A DNA stretch of 64,000 bases, from NCBI GenBank assembly GCA_016710365.1, contig JADJVW010000002.1:1-64000 (forward strand), given 5' to 3'. The DNA comes from Candidatus Caldilinea saccharophila. Its GTDB lineage: Bacteria > Chloroflexota > Anaerolineae > Caldilineales > Caldilineaceae. The notes below the pieces were generated by a model. That model saw only the letters and a list, made by a program, of their open reading frames with translations. It was not told where the DNA came from and ran no database searches. Shown in pieces: positions 22,432 through 33,004 of the stretch (position 1 is its first letter; the number at the start of each line of letters is the position of its first letter). The position numbers and the translations under genes were made by a program.

Positions 22432-22460
22432 TTTACAGATGTACGAACATGCAGTATACT
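22432..22460 (+). promoter_or_regulatory. Sigma-70-type promoter reading toward greA
   Basis: TTTACA (22432-22437), a 17-bp spacer, and TATACT (22455-22460). The predicted transcript starts near 22467, about 308 bases before the greA ATG. Confidence 0.65.
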
Positions 22461-22466
22461 ATGCTC

Positions 22467-22553
22467 AGTAGTAAGGGCCGACCGTCTGGTCGGCGTTTGC
22501 TTTGGTAGACAAGGCACCATACCATGCGCCGCCTGAACAGGGCGGTGTTTTTC
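22467..22553 (+). ncRNA. Candidate small RNA or attenuated leader upstream of greA
   Basis: Directly after a good promoter the sequence folds into a perfect 7-bp GCCGACC/GGTCGGC hairpin with a GTCT loop (22477-22494). Then comes an unstructured stretch and a second 7-bp stem (22527-22533 with 22541-22547, one G-U pair) followed by TTTTTC, i.e. an intrinsic terminator. A discrete RNA of about 85 nt is expected. It has no open frame with a ribosome site. It could be a stand-alone sRNA or a leader that attenuates greA. I recognise no known RNA family. Confidence 0.4.
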
Positions 22554-22774
22554 ATATCAAAACGCGCCCCACGGAAACACTTTCTGCTGGGATGGCGTTA
22601 TGAATGCATACGTGTGCTTGACCTTTTCAGAACACCAACAAACGTCCCTTGCGAATAGTGCAGGCGTCTTGCTTGTAGAGCGGTCACAGAAGTGATTGCA
22701 ATCTGAGCAGCGATGCAAAATAAGCGCGGTTGGGATCAGAATGAAGTAGGAACCTCGTTCCGAGAGAATCAGTC

Positions 22775-23251
22775 ATGAGCAATAATCAACCTATATTTTT
22801 GACACCCGAGGGAATGCGCAAGGTCAAGGAAGAGTTGGAATACTTGACCACGACGCGACGCCGTGAAGTGGCGCAGATGATCGCTGAGGCCAAAGCCGAG
22901 GGCGACATCAGTGAGAATGCTGGCTATGATGAAGCCAAAACCGGTCAGGGATTTTTGGAAGGACGCATCCGCGAGCTGGAAGGCATCCTCAAGAACGCGG
23001 AGATCATCAGCGACAATGCCGCCGCGCCCGGCGTCGTGATGATCGGCCGCACGGTGGTGGTGCGCGAGCAGGGCGCAGAGATGGAAGAAGAATACACGAT
23101 CGTTGGCCCGCCCGAAGCCAGCCCAAGCCAGGGCAGGATCAGCAACGAAAGCCCAATGGGACGCGCCCTGTTGAATAAGCGCGTCGGCGAGCAGGCTGTC
23201 GTGGTGTCGCCTAGCGGTGAGATCGTCTTTGAAATTGTAAAGGTGAAGTAG
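22775..23251 (+). CDS. greA: Transcription elongation factor GreA
   Basis: 158 residues, the family's normal length. An N-terminal antiparallel coiled coil carries the acidic tip motif GDISENAGYDEAK, which enters the RNA polymerase secondary channel and stimulates cleavage of backtracked RNA. A C-terminal FKBP-like globular domain follows (VVREQGAEMEEEYTIVGP, SNESPMGRALLNKRVGE, FEIVKVK). It starts at ATG 22775 after a roughly 300-nt leader. lysS follows 205 bp downstream on the same strand. Confidence 0.97.
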   Translation: MSNNQPIFLTPEGMRKVKEELEYLTTTRRREVAQMIAEAKAEGDISENAGYDEAKTGQGFLEGRIRELEGILKNAEIISDNAAAPGVVMIGRTVVVREQGAEMEEEYTIVGPPEASPSQGRISNESPMGRALLNKRVGEQAVVVSPSGEIVFEIVKVK

Positions 23252-23361
23252 CGCACCGCACTATCAGCATCGACCATAAGGTCATAGATGGCTTTGTCCA
23301 TGTGCCCGGCCAGTCGAAGCGCCGGGCATTGTTATGCTCGAAAGCTGTCACAGATACAACT

Positions 23362-23411
23362 GGATCGCGGGCGTCTCGTCCGCATGGGTGCGGGCGAGAC
23401 GCCCGCGATCC
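23362..23411. repeat. Family E hairpin (GCGGGCGTCTCG / CGAGACGCCCGC) before lysS
   Basis: The 17-bp arms GGATCGCGGGCGTCTCG (23362-23378) and complement (23395-23411) are separated by 16 bases. Similar GAGACGCCCGC hairpins are common in Chloroflexota genomes. It lies between greA and lysS and should not be translated, although the lysS frame is open through it. Confidence 0.7.
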
Positions 23412-23456
23412 GGAACGACGAAATCGTCACCCAAAGCCAGCACGGAGAAACAGCGC

Positions 23457-25010
<1,554 letters not shown>

Positions 25011-25041
25011 GACAGACAGCTTTCGATGAGTCAAACAGTCC

Positions 25042-25075
25042 AAAGCCGAGTTTCTTCAAGGAACTCGGCTTTTTT
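25042..25075 (+). terminator. Rho-independent terminator of lysS
   Basis: The 11-bp stem AAAGCCGAGTT/AACTCGGCTTT with a 9-nt loop is followed by a TTTTTT run. Confidence 0.9.
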
Positions 25076-25101
25076 GTGCTGCTCATGTTCCTGCGCTGCC
25101 C

Positions 25102-25938
25102 CTACTGCGAGCGGGGAGCAACCGTAATCTCCGCCAGCACAATTGCCTGGTCCGGCTGCACTACGCTTGCTGCATCTGTGGCAGATAACCGCACGCCGCC
25201 ATGTTCGGCATCATAGAAACCCAGCAACAATCGATAGGTTCCTGGCGTGGCGTCGGGTGCAATGTGCAACACCGCGGCGTCGGCCATGCGCTCCCCCTTG
25301 ATCCAGGCCGAAGTGGGGTTGGCGCCTTCCTGTGGCATGGCGTCAGCCTGCGCGGCCATGCCAAGTGCGGGGTTGTGCAGTTGCAGGAAGCGGGTGTAAT
25401 CGGTGGGCATAACCTCGCGCGCGGTGTAGAAAAGCGTCACGGTGAGAGCGTCGCCAGGGCGAACTTCGGCGGCGGGCGTCTGTGTGTAACCATCCAACCC
25501 AATTGAGTCGCCGAACGTGGCCGCGAGAGCCGTGGCGGGGCGGCGTCCAAGCGGCGCAAGCACTTTGAAGTCCGGCGCTGCGTAGAAATCTGCCTGCGGT
25601 TGGCCGGCCTGGTCAAAGATGCTCAACCGTTGATCAATGCGCCGGTCGCGCAGCCCGACGCGCAGTGTGTAGAGACCACTGGCCGCGTCGTCCGGCAGGC
25701 GCAACGTCGTGCGTTCGTGCGGCGCGAGGTAGGGCCGCCACAGGTCAAGCACCGTGTCACGCCAGCCGACCTGCAAATCTTGCGCCGCCACCTTTTGCTG
25801 CGTGTGATCCACGATCTCGACGATGCTCTGGTAGGGATAACGATCCGGCGTCAGCGGCTGCCACAGCAGATCCACGCCTACACGGTCGCCGGGCGCGGCG
25901 ACAAACTGCCCCTCCACAGGCTCACCATTGATTGTCAC
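25102..25938 (-). CDS. C-terminal beta-sandwich part of the frameshifted PTPS-related membrane protein
   Basis: 278 residues if read from the GTG at 25938, but most likely the detached end of the membrane protein encoded just upstream. That protein's frame ends at 25922 within LDGLRDNQW, while this frame continues VTINGEPVEGQF. It holds two beta-sandwich modules; the second ends in the island's recurrent pattern (TPGTYRLLLGFYD). It has no signal peptide or membrane segment of its own, so as a separate product it would be stranded in the cytoplasm. One indel near 25940 would join it to the upstream gene, giving a protein of about 1070 residues. Confidence 0.6.
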   Translation of the reverse strand: MTINGEPVEGQFVAAPGDRVGVDLLWQPLTPDRYPYQSIVEIVDHTQQKVAAQDLQVGWRDTVLDLWRPYLAPHERTTLRLPDDAASGLYTLRVGLRDRRIDQRLSIFDQAGQPQADFYAAPDFKVLAPLGRRPATALAATFGDSIGLDGYTQTPAAEVRPGDALTVTLFYTAREVMPTDYTRFLQLHNPALGMAAQADAMPQEGANPTSAWIKGERMADAAVLHIAPDATPGTYRLLLGFYDAEHGGVRLSATDAASVVQPDQAIVLAEITVAPRSQ

Positions 25939-28294
25939 GCAAGCCGTCGAGCGTCGCCACCGGCGCCGCGTCGGGCAGACCAAAGGCCACCGCCGGTGCG
26001 TGGGTGGTCGCCAGCGCAGGGATGGCCGGCAGCTTGATTTGCAGCGTCTCTTGATCCGCTAAAGGCGCCATGCCGCGGTCAGCCTGCTCGATCGACAGGG
26101 CCAGTGTGTAGACGCCGGCCGGTAAGCCGGGCGGCAGCGCCAACTCCGCACCATCCTGCATCACATCGCCCGGCGCCCAGGCCGAGTTGCGCCACACGCC
26201 AAAGCGCGGCGCGCCGCGCAACTCGCTGACGACCGCGCCGGTGGCATCCAGCAACTTCCAGTGCATGAGCAGGTCAGGTTGATTGGCGCGCACGAACCAC
26301 GCCGGCGCAATCTGGAGCCGGCTTGCATCGTCCAGGACAGCATCGACGCCAAGCAAGTCAAGCCCCGGCGTGGCCTCTAGCGGGAATTCGACCGTTGCGT
26401 GTTGCTCCAGGGGCGCCTGCGATCTCGCGCCGGCGATCCACACCAGCCCGACTACCAGCGCAAACGCAGCACTCAGCAAAAGTGTCTTGCGTGCAGCTAT
26501 TGCGAGTGCAATCAGCAGCAACAAGAGGCCCACCAGCGTCAGGAGCGCCCCGACTTGCTGAGACGTCGTAGCGTCGCGTCGAATGTCGAATCCATGGGCG
26601 CCGGGTGGAGCCATCACTTTAACCAGCCCCGTCCGGTCATCTGGCAGCACAGGCAGCGAGCCAGTTTCATTCACTCCTGCGCTCACCTGCGGAAAATAAA
26701 ACTGGCTCCACCGCAGCGCGAAAGCTTGCGGCGCGTCCGTCGTGAGGCGAAGGCCGCCATCCTGCAATTCTGCCAGCTTGACGACCGCGTCGACCGGCCG
26801 CGCGGCGGGAGCGGGCGCGGCCAACGCCGCCGGATCGGCCCAACGGGGCAGAAACTCGTCGTCATAACCTGCGCCATAAGCGGGTTCGGACGCCTCGAAA
26901 CGAGCGACCGATGCCAGCGACAATGTGATGTCGGACGGCGCCACCAGGTGCGGCGTTTCCGTCGCACGCGGCGCCTGCGTCATCACGATGAAGGCGATGA
27001 TCAGCGCCGTGCCAATCGCACGGGTGGCCGGCGTTGGAAAGGCCGTGGCGACGCCGGCGCCGAGGAGCGCCGTCGCCAATCCGGCCAGGCTCAGGAGCCG
27101 CCAGGGAAACTGCATGATCGCCAGCGCCTCGACGGACGCCCACAGGGGCGCGCTCACCGGCGACATCAAAAGCAAACAGAGCACAAGCACGCCCACCCAG
27201 AACCACCATTCCCCAGTGCGCCGGCGCACGAACAATAGGCCGGTCAGCGCCAGGAGCAATTGCACCGCGCCCAGATGATAAGGAATCTGTCCGCCGTCCA
27301 GCGCCCGAAAACGCAAGGGAAACTCGCCAAAGTCACGCCAATGCCAGAGGTTTTCGAGCAGCAGTTGCGTCGACCACGCGGCCGTCGAAAGATTGCCGCG
27401 CTCCAACAGTTGCGGCAGCCAGATCGCGGCGCTGAGGAGGGCGGCCAACAGCGCCGCGCCGAGCGGCGGCGCCAGCCGCATCGCCAGTCGCGACTCAGTA
27501 TCCTTGTGCGGCCCGGCAAGGAACACGACATAGGCCGTCAGACAGGGCAGTACGAGCAAGAAGGTGATCGTGTGCGACGCTGCCAGCACGGCCAGCAGCG
27601 TCGCGGACAGGGTAAGCGCCGGGATGCTGCGCGGTGTAGTCAGCAAGCGTCGAAACGCCCAAAAAAGCCACGGCAACAATGCCTGCGCGCCGACCTCGCC
27701 AAACGCGCCGCGCACATAGACATTCGCCAGCAAATAGATGGAATAGGTGTAGGCCGTAGCCGCAAGCAAGCCGGGCCAGAAAGGGCGAGAGGTAGGGGGC
27801 GAGGGGCGAAGAGGTGCGTACAGGTCGCTTGCCAGGAACGCCGCACCGATCGCACCGGCCATCACGGCAAGCGCGTAGGTGAAGCGATAGCCGTCGACCA
27901 GCGAGACGCCCGCCAGATGCAGCCATTCGGCGGCATAGTACATGGCCGGCGCGTAGAAGGTGAAGAGTGGATAGCCGTAGCCGGTGTAAAGTTCGGGCAG
28001 CCAGCGCGGCAGCACTTCGCCGGCGCGCACGTGGTGATCCAACAAAAAGAGACGCATCAGATGCACGGGCGTGTCATCAGCGATGACCGGCAGGCCGCGC
28101 GTCAGCAGCACCCACACCGCGGGCAGCGCAATCAAGGCTGCCGCCAGCGCCAACGGCCAGCGCGTCCTGGCAAGCGTTTGAAATCGGCGGCTTTGACGCG
28201 GAGATGCAGAGGCAGAGACAGGTAAGTCCTCGCGAGAGTTTCTCTGCGTTTTCTCTGCATTTCCGCGCCTCGGCGTCAAGTCGTTGTGCGTCAT
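25922..28294 (-). CDS. Large 6-pyruvoyl-tetrahydropterin-synthase-related polytopic membrane protein, frameshifted at its 3' end
   Basis: 790 residues. The first 42 (NDLTPRRGNAEKTQRN, PVSASASPRQS) are encoded by a family B repeat and look like an accidental extension. The membrane core then starts with LAAALIALPAVWVLL, followed by DDTPVHLMRLFLLDHHVRAG, LPRWLPELYTGYGYPLFTFY and about twelve more helices. This pattern matches the PTPS_related membrane family, a GT-C-like set with no real pterin enzyme activity implied. After residue ~560 come soluble extracytoplasmic domains. The ATG at 28294 overlaps the upstream gene's TGA (ATGA), so it is translationally coupled. Paralogue of the protein at 48496-50736. 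Confidence 0.8.
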   Translation of the reverse strand: MTHNDLTPRRGNAEKTQRNSREDLPVSASASPRQSRRFQTLARTRWPLALAAALIALPAVWVLLTRGLPVIADDTPVHLMRLFLLDHHVRAGEVLPRWLPELYTGYGYPLFTFYAPAMYYAAEWLHLAGVSLVDGYRFTYALAVMAGAIGAAFLASDLYAPLRPSPPTSRPFWPGLLAATAYTYSIYLLANVYVRGAFGEVGAQALLPWLFWAFRRLLTTPRSIPALTLSATLLAVLAASHTITFLLVLPCLTAYVVFLAGPHKDTESRLAMRLAPPLGAALLAALLSAAIWLPQLLERGNLSTAAWSTQLLLENLWHWRDFGEFPLRFRALDGGQIPYHLGAVQLLLALTGLLFVRRRTGEWWFWVGVLVLCLLLMSPVSAPLWASVEALAIMQFPWRLLSLAGLATALLGAGVATAFPTPATRAIGTALIIAFIVMTQAPRATETPHLVAPSDITLSLASVARFEASEPAYGAGYDDEFLPRWADPAALAAPAPAARPVDAVVKLAELQDGGLRLTTDAPQAFALRWSQFYFPQVSAGVNETGSLPVLPDDRTGLVKVMAPPGAHGFDIRRDATTSQQVGALLTLVGLLLLLIALAIAARKTLLLSAAFALVVGLVWIAGARSQAPLEQHATVEFPLEATPGLDLLGVDAVLDDASRLQIAPAWFVRANQPDLLMHWKLLDATGAVVSELRGAPRFGVWRNSAWAPGDVMQDGAELALPPGLPAGVYTLALSIEQADRGMAPLADQETLQIKLPAIPALATTHAPAVAFGLPDAAPVATLDGLRDNQW
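28192..28281. repeat. Family B repeat inside the start of the PTPS-related gene
   Basis: TTTGACGCGGAGATGCAGAGG on the left and TTTCTCTGCGTTTTCTCTGC plus CCGCGCCTCGGCGTCAAG on the right form imperfect inverted arms. They share words with 1475-1525 and 51761-51818. The element encodes residues about 5-34 of the membrane protein. Confidence 0.7.
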
Positions 28295-30252
28295 GGCTGC
28301 CCGCCACACAGCGGCAGATCGACGCGGCCCAGGCTGTACGAGGGCGGCTCGCCCACCACCGGCAATGCTTGCATGGAAGCAGTCGCGTACGGGATCGCCC
28401 AGACTTCATACGCGCCGGCAGCGATCGGGTCGTTGGGGAACTCGAAAAACTGCGTGCCGCCATCAGGACTGTCCCAGGCCGGCGCGCCGCGCCCGTTGGC
28501 ATTTTGCAGCCAAGCATCCACCTGCGGCGCGCCGCCGCCGTCGGTCTCGATCCGCACCAGACGCATCGAGACCGACGCGTCCACCGGCTGCGGCCCCGGC
28601 GCGCGCCACGTCAGGTCGACGGCAAGTTGCTCATCCGGCGCGCCTGCGGGGCGGAAGCAGTACACCACCGCGTCGGCGAGTTCCAGGCCGCCTTCCGTCA
28701 CCACCGGGCCGCCGGCAAGCTCGACGCGGTTGCGCTGCGTAGCCACCGGCCGGAAGTACTCGATCTGATAAGTTTGCCCTTGCTCGCTGCCGTCTGCGAT
28801 GTAACCGCTGAGGCGAAGCTGAGCGTCGAGCCGGTGTTGGGGGTCGGCGTCAACGTGCATGCCGGCCAGCCAGCGCACCAGGCCGATGCGCGGCGCGTCG
28901 GGCAGATCGTCGAGCAGAAAGGGACGTTCGACAACCGCGTAGTTACGCTTGAAATCGGTGATGAAGTCAATCGACCAATAGTTGCGTCGCGGCCAGCCCC
29001 AGGAGAGCGGAACTACATAAAAAGTGTCGGGGTTGGCGTCAATGGCCTGGGCCACGTTGAGCATATCGGCGTCGTACTGCTCGAAAGTTTCGCGCGCGCC
29101 TTGCCAGCGCGTGTAGTCACGAAAACTGAGCGCGCCGTCGGTCGTGACAAGCAGCAACCCTAACAGCAACGCCCAGCCGGCGCGCCGTTCGCCAAACAGC
29201 CGCGTGATCCCGTAGCCTGCCAGCAGAAAGACCGCCGGCGCGATCACCAACACGCGCAGATGATTGGGCGGCAGCGGCGTCCCGGAAACCGCGAGAATGC
29301 CTGGCCAGATCATCACCAGCACCGTCCACAGCAGCGTGCGCGGCGCCGGGTTGCGCAGGGAAAAGCCGGCGCCGATCACAAAAAACGGCGCCACGAACCA
29401 ACTCACTGGGGGCCGGCCCGGCAGATTGTGTAGCCAGATCGGGTCGCCCGTCAGCCCAAACAGCTTGAGGTGCTCCATAAATTGAAGCCAGAAGAGCGCC
29501 AGCGGTTCGGGGCGGGAAAAGAGCCAGACTTGCTCCGAGCGTTGAAAACCGGCGGCCGGGTTGAGATAGATCGCGATCGCCAGCGGCGCGGCAACGACGC
29601 CGGCCGTCAGCAACATTATCGCTACCCCGCGCCAGCGCAGCGTGCGCCGCCAATCCATCGCCAGCACGATCAGCAGCAGCGGCGCAAAACGCGCCGCAAT
29701 GTACGTATATTGCATCCCGCCCAGTGCGAGACCGGCCAGCAAGTACGGGCGCAGGTCGGTGCGGTTGCGGCAACGCCAGAAAAGGAGCAGCCAGATCGGA
29801 AAGAGCGCCAGAAATAAGTTGGCGCGATATGAAATGCGGCTGAGCGAGACGGTCCAGAAGGTGACGGCGACGAAACCGGCCCCGATCAAGGCGGCGCGTT
29901 CGTCGAGCAGGCGGCGGCCCAACGCGAACGTCGTGGCGGCGGCGACCGTGCCGGCAAAGGCGGCGGGCAAGCGCAGCGCCAGCGTGTTGTTGCCCAGCAC
30001 GCCGACGAACAGGCTGATCAGGTAGATATAGAGCGGTTCGCGTCCGTTGTTCGCGGGGAAAAAGAGCGGCGTGACGCCCTGCCACACGCGCAGGGCATCC
30101 ACCCCGTTGGCGCCTTCGTCAAAATGCATCCCAGGCGGCGCGCCGGCGAGATGATAGATGCGCAGAAAAAAGGCAACGAGCAGCAGCACCAGGAGCGGAA
30201 AAATAATGGCGGCGCCAAGGCTGCCGTTTACGGTGCGAGAGGAGCGATCCAT
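28291..30252 (-). CDS. GT39-like polytopic glycosyltransferase with C-terminal beta-sandwich
   Basis: 653 residues. It has a first helix at about 15-32, then the extracytoplasmic loop GMHFDEGANGVDA with the Asp-Glu pair typical of GT39/ArnT-type GT-C enzymes, NNGREPLYIYL, and about eleven further helices to residue ~390. A soluble periplasmic or extracellular part ends in one beta-sandwich module. Such enzymes transfer sugar from a polyprenyl phosphate to an acceptor outside the membrane; donor and acceptor are unknown here. First gene of a minus-strand unit with the PTPS-related gene (ATGA overlap). Close paralogue of the 985-residue protein at 45539-48496 (same NNGREPL motif). Confidence 0.85.
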   Translation of the reverse strand: MDRSSRTVNGSLGAAIIFPLLVLLLVAFFLRIYHLAGAPPGMHFDEGANGVDALRVWQGVTPLFFPANNGREPLYIYLISLFVGVLGNNTLALRLPAAFAGTVAAATTFALGRRLLDERAALIGAGFVAVTFWTVSLSRISYRANLFLALFPIWLLLFWRCRNRTDLRPYLLAGLALGGMQYTYIAARFAPLLLIVLAMDWRRTLRWRGVAIMLLTAGVVAAPLAIAIYLNPAAGFQRSEQVWLFSRPEPLALFWLQFMEHLKLFGLTGDPIWLHNLPGRPPVSWFVAPFFVIGAGFSLRNPAPRTLLWTVLVMIWPGILAVSGTPLPPNHLRVLVIAPAVFLLAGYGITRLFGERRAGWALLLGLLLVTTDGALSFRDYTRWQGARETFEQYDADMLNVAQAIDANPDTFYVVPLSWGWPRRNYWSIDFITDFKRNYAVVERPFLLDDLPDAPRIGLVRWLAGMHVDADPQHRLDAQLRLSGYIADGSEQGQTYQIEYFRPVATQRNRVELAGGPVVTEGGLELADAVVYCFRPAGAPDEQLAVDLTWRAPGPQPVDASVSMRLVRIETDGGGAPQVDAWLQNANGRGAPAWDSPDGGTQFFEFPNDPIAAGAYEVWAIPYATASMQALPVVGEPPSYSLGRVDLPLCGGQP

Positions 30253-30361
30253 CGTGTCGATAGCCTCATGTCAGGAAACCAAACGTGAAGCAGTATGCCA
30301 CAAGAACGCGCCGCGTCCGAGTTGCAGCATGGCTGGAAGCTCTTCCGAAAGAACCTCCGGG

Positions 30362-30450
30362 TTCAATCGGGTGACGCGGCGGGGACGGACTGCAAGCCGC
30401 CTGGTGGCATGGAAGGGTGACGGCCAGTCCTCGGCGCGTCGCCCGATGAG
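30362..30450. repeat. Family D inverted repeat, second copy
   Basis: ATCGGGTGACGCGGCGGGGA (left) pairs imperfectly with AGTCCTCGGCGCGTCGCCCG (right). It shares the CGCGCCGGGGAC word with 15303-15430 and lies in the divergent gap between two glycosyltransferase genes. Confidence 0.6.
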
Positions 30451-30519
30451 ATCCAAAACCCGACTCTTTTGCCGCGCTTGGATTCTCGGAAAGCGCAATT
30501 CGCTGCTAGAATCGGAGTC

Positions 30520-32553
30520 ATGTCTGGTGCAAAACTGGCGTTTCATCGCTATCTCGTCTACGCCGCGCTGCTGTCGATCATCCTGGTCTCCACCTTCTTC
30601 AGCTTGCGGTGGGTGCAGATCAACGTCGTGCTGGTCGGGCGTGACTCTGCCGGACATCTCGAACAGTCGATCAACACGGCGGATGCACTGGCGCAAGGAG
30701 GGTTGTCAGGTGTTTTTCAGGCCGTGACCCTGGACGACTATCGTCCGCCGGCGCTCTATTTGCTGACGCAGCCAGCCTATGCGCTGTGGGGTCAAAGCAT
30801 GGACTCCGCGCAGTTCCCCAACATCGCTTTGTTTGCGTTTATCCTCTTTTTGACTTTTCTCCTGGCGCGCGGTGTGACCGGCGACTGGATGGCGGTCTTC
30901 GCTGTGGCGCTGCTCAGCCTGCTGCCGATGGCAACCGCCATGACGCGGCTCTATTACATGGAAAATGGGCTGACCGCGGCGCTGCTGCTCGCGCTCTACG
31001 CATTGCTGCGCTCACAGAATTTCGAGCGCCGCGGCTGGTCGCTGCTCTTTGGCATCGCGTTGGGCGTGGCCTTGTTGGGCAAATGGACCGCGCCGATCTA
31101 TCTAGTATTTCCTGTGCTTTTTCTGCTGTGGCGCGGGCAATGCTGGACGCACCAACGTCGCGCACTGCGCACTTTCCGTGTGATGTGGCGCGCCGCGCTG
31201 CTCGCGGTGCTCCTGGGAGCAGCGTTGGCTTTGCTGTGGTATCTGCCCGGCCGCGATTTTGTGTTCGACCAGGAAATGCCGCTGGGCGACTGGCTGCCAG
31301 TGCTGTGGATGGGGTTGTTCGCCGTGTGCCTCTATGCTCTGTTCACCGGGCGCGGCAAAATCGGCAATGTCTGGACGGCGCTGCTCGTTGCCTTCACGAT
31401 CGCCAGCCTGTGGTATTTTCCGCGCATCGATTTTATCAACCGGCTGTCGGATGTGGCTTTTGGCACCGATCGCGGCACCCAGCAGTCGCTTGATCTATTT
31501 CGGCTGAGCAATTACACCCGCTATCTGGAATACTGGCTGACGCATCACATGGGGCCGCTGGCGACGCTGGCGATCCTGCCTGTCGCTTTGGTGGGGTGGG
31601 CGCGGCGTCTGCCGCACTGGCGACGGGCGCGACCTACCGTGGTGATTTACTGGTCGGCGGTGCTTGGGTCGGCCATCATGCTGACGCTGCTGGCGCAGGC
31701 GAACCCGCGCAACCTTGTGCCGTTATTACCGCTCGTCGCCATTCTGCTGGCGGAAGGGTTGCGCACTTTTCCGCGCAAAATAGCCGCCGCGTTTGGCGTC
31801 ATCTGGATCGGCGTGCTGCTGGTTCAATGGGCGATCTACACCTTCGACGGGCTGGCGTGGGTGCAGGCGCGCACGCCGCAGCTTTGGGTCTACGGGGACT
31901 ACACGGCGTGGCCGGCGAGCGGTCCTTCCGATCCTGGCTACTGGATCGCGCCCGACGTGCTGGCGACAATTGGCAACCCCGAGGGCGACGCTGAGTCGTT
32001 GGGCATGCTCATCGACACGTGGGAGATTCACCGTGGGGCGCTGCGTTACCTGGTGGCGAGAGATAAACTCAACATCACCGTCACGCCCCTTACCGAGCAC
32101 ACCGGCGGCGCCTGGGGCGATCTGTTCGCCAACCGCTGGATTCTGCTCAAAGATGGCGACAACAGCGCGGTCAGAGCGCCCGGCCAGGCGTTGCTGGCGC
32201 GCATTGCCGAGCATGACCCGCTCTTTGATCAGTTGTACACGCCTGTCAAGCAATATCCCCTCCCCAGCGGCGACACAGCCACCCTTTATCGGCGTGACGG
32301 CCCGCGCCAGCCGCGTGAATATCCCGTGATCCTGATCGAGACCGCGCCCATTGCCGATGCGCTCAACGCGTGGGAATCGCCGCACGCTACGCTGGTCTTC
32401 GGCGACCGCGATGTGGCGGTGTGGACGGCGGTTCATGACCTGGCCGCGGATCGAGTGCTGCTGCCGCGCCAGGTCGATGGCGCCTATCCAGAGCCGCTGG
32501 CCGATTTGACCGGTACGATCCTGGTGGTGAGCCGCTACGACCATGCCGCGTGA
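30520..32553 (+). CDS. GT39-like polytopic glycosyltransferase
   Basis: 677 residues from the ATG at 30520 (GGAG only 3 nt upstream, so the start is not certain; the frame is open from 30469). The first helix is YAALLSIILVSTFFSL, then a lumenal loop with VLVGRDSAGHLEQ carrying the likely catalytic Asp, DDYRPPALYLL, and about ten more helices to residue ~455. A soluble region with LLIDTWEIHRGALRYLV and TLYRRDGPRQPREYP follows. It lacks the C-terminal beta-sandwich seen in its relatives. That module is encoded by the next open frame, which overlaps its end by 11 bp, so either a coupled pair or one frameshifted gene. Confidence 0.82.
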   Translation: MSGAKLAFHRYLVYAALLSIILVSTFFSLRWVQINVVLVGRDSAGHLEQSINTADALAQGGLSGVFQAVTLDDYRPPALYLLTQPAYALWGQSMDSAQFPNIALFAFILFLTFLLARGVTGDWMAVFAVALLSLLPMATAMTRLYYMENGLTAALLLALYALLRSQNFERRGWSLLFGIALGVALLGKWTAPIYLVFPVLFLLWRGQCWTHQRRALRTFRVMWRAALLAVLLGAALALLWYLPGRDFVFDQEMPLGDWLPVLWMGLFAVCLYALFTGRGKIGNVWTALLVAFTIASLWYFPRIDFINRLSDVAFGTDRGTQQSLDLFRLSNYTRYLEYWLTHHMGPLATLAILPVALVGWARRLPHWRRARPTVVIYWSAVLGSAIMLTLLAQANPRNLVPLLPLVAILLAEGLRTFPRKIAAAFGVIWIGVLLVQWAIYTFDGLAWVQARTPQLWVYGDYTAWPASGPSDPGYWIAPDVLATIGNPEGDAESLGMLIDTWEIHRGALRYLVARDKLNITVTPLTEHTGGAWGDLFANRWILLKDGDNSAVRAPGQALLARIAEHDPLFDQLYTPVKQYPLPSGDTATLYRRDGPRQPREYPVILIETAPIADALNAWESPHATLVFGDRDVAVWTAVHDLAADRVLLPRQVDGAYPEPLADLTGTILVVSRYDHAA

Positions 32554-32992
32554 CGCGGTGGCTGGCAGTAGCTACTTTGCGCGCACGGTGGCGTCGGGCG
32601 ACACGACGCTCGACGTATTTGGACGCTCGACGCAGCCGTTGCAGCCGCTGGCGAGTACGTCGCCGTGGAACGAGATTGTGATCGATGCAATGCGCAGCCT
32701 GCCGCAGCTTGCGCGGGGGGAAGTGCTGCCTGTGGAGCTGGAACTGACCAGCCAGGAGGCGCGTCCGCTCAAGTTGTCGATGCGCCTCGTGGCCGCAGAT
32801 GGCAGCGTCATCGCCCAGAACGACGTCCCCGCGGATCCAGCCGTGCGCCTCGGCCTGCTCATCCCGCCCGATGTCGCGGCCGGCGAGTACGCGCTGAGCG
32901 CGGTGCTGTACGACCCGGCGACGGCCGCCGACATCCTCACGCGCGATGGCGACCCGCTGGGACGGCTGGCTACTATCACGGTTACGGAATAG
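32543..32992 (+). CDS. Stand-alone beta-sandwich module, coupled to or split from the upstream glycosyltransferase
   Basis: 149 residues forming one copy of the island's C-terminal module: WNEIVIDAM, LPVELELTSQEARPLKLSMR, an Asp-Gly-Ser turn with IAQNDVPA, and the closing GEYALSAVLYDPATA. The ATG at 32543 overlaps the previous gene's stop by 11 bp. It has no signal peptide. Because all other copies in the island are fused to a membrane core, I suspect a single-base frameshift near 32551 detached it. A genuinely coupled separate protein is the alternative. Confidence 0.65.
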   Translation: MPRDAVAGSSYFARTVASGDTTLDVFGRSTQPLQPLASTSPWNEIVIDAMRSLPQLARGEVLPVELELTSQEARPLKLSMRLVAADGSVIAQNDVPADPAVRLGLLIPPDVAAGEYALSAVLYDPATAADILTRDGDPLGRLATITVTE

Positions 32993-33004
32993 CGCAGGCG
33001 CAGC

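Noticed and set aside
23334..23456. Upstream extension of lysS
   Set aside because: The extra codons read through a hairpin repeat and lack homology to LysRS; the GTG at 23457 has a proper ribosome site.
25922..28294. Pterin biosynthesis function suggested by the PTPS-related family name
   Set aside because: The protein is a polytopic membrane protein with no 6-pyruvoyltetrahydropterin synthase zinc or catalytic motifs.
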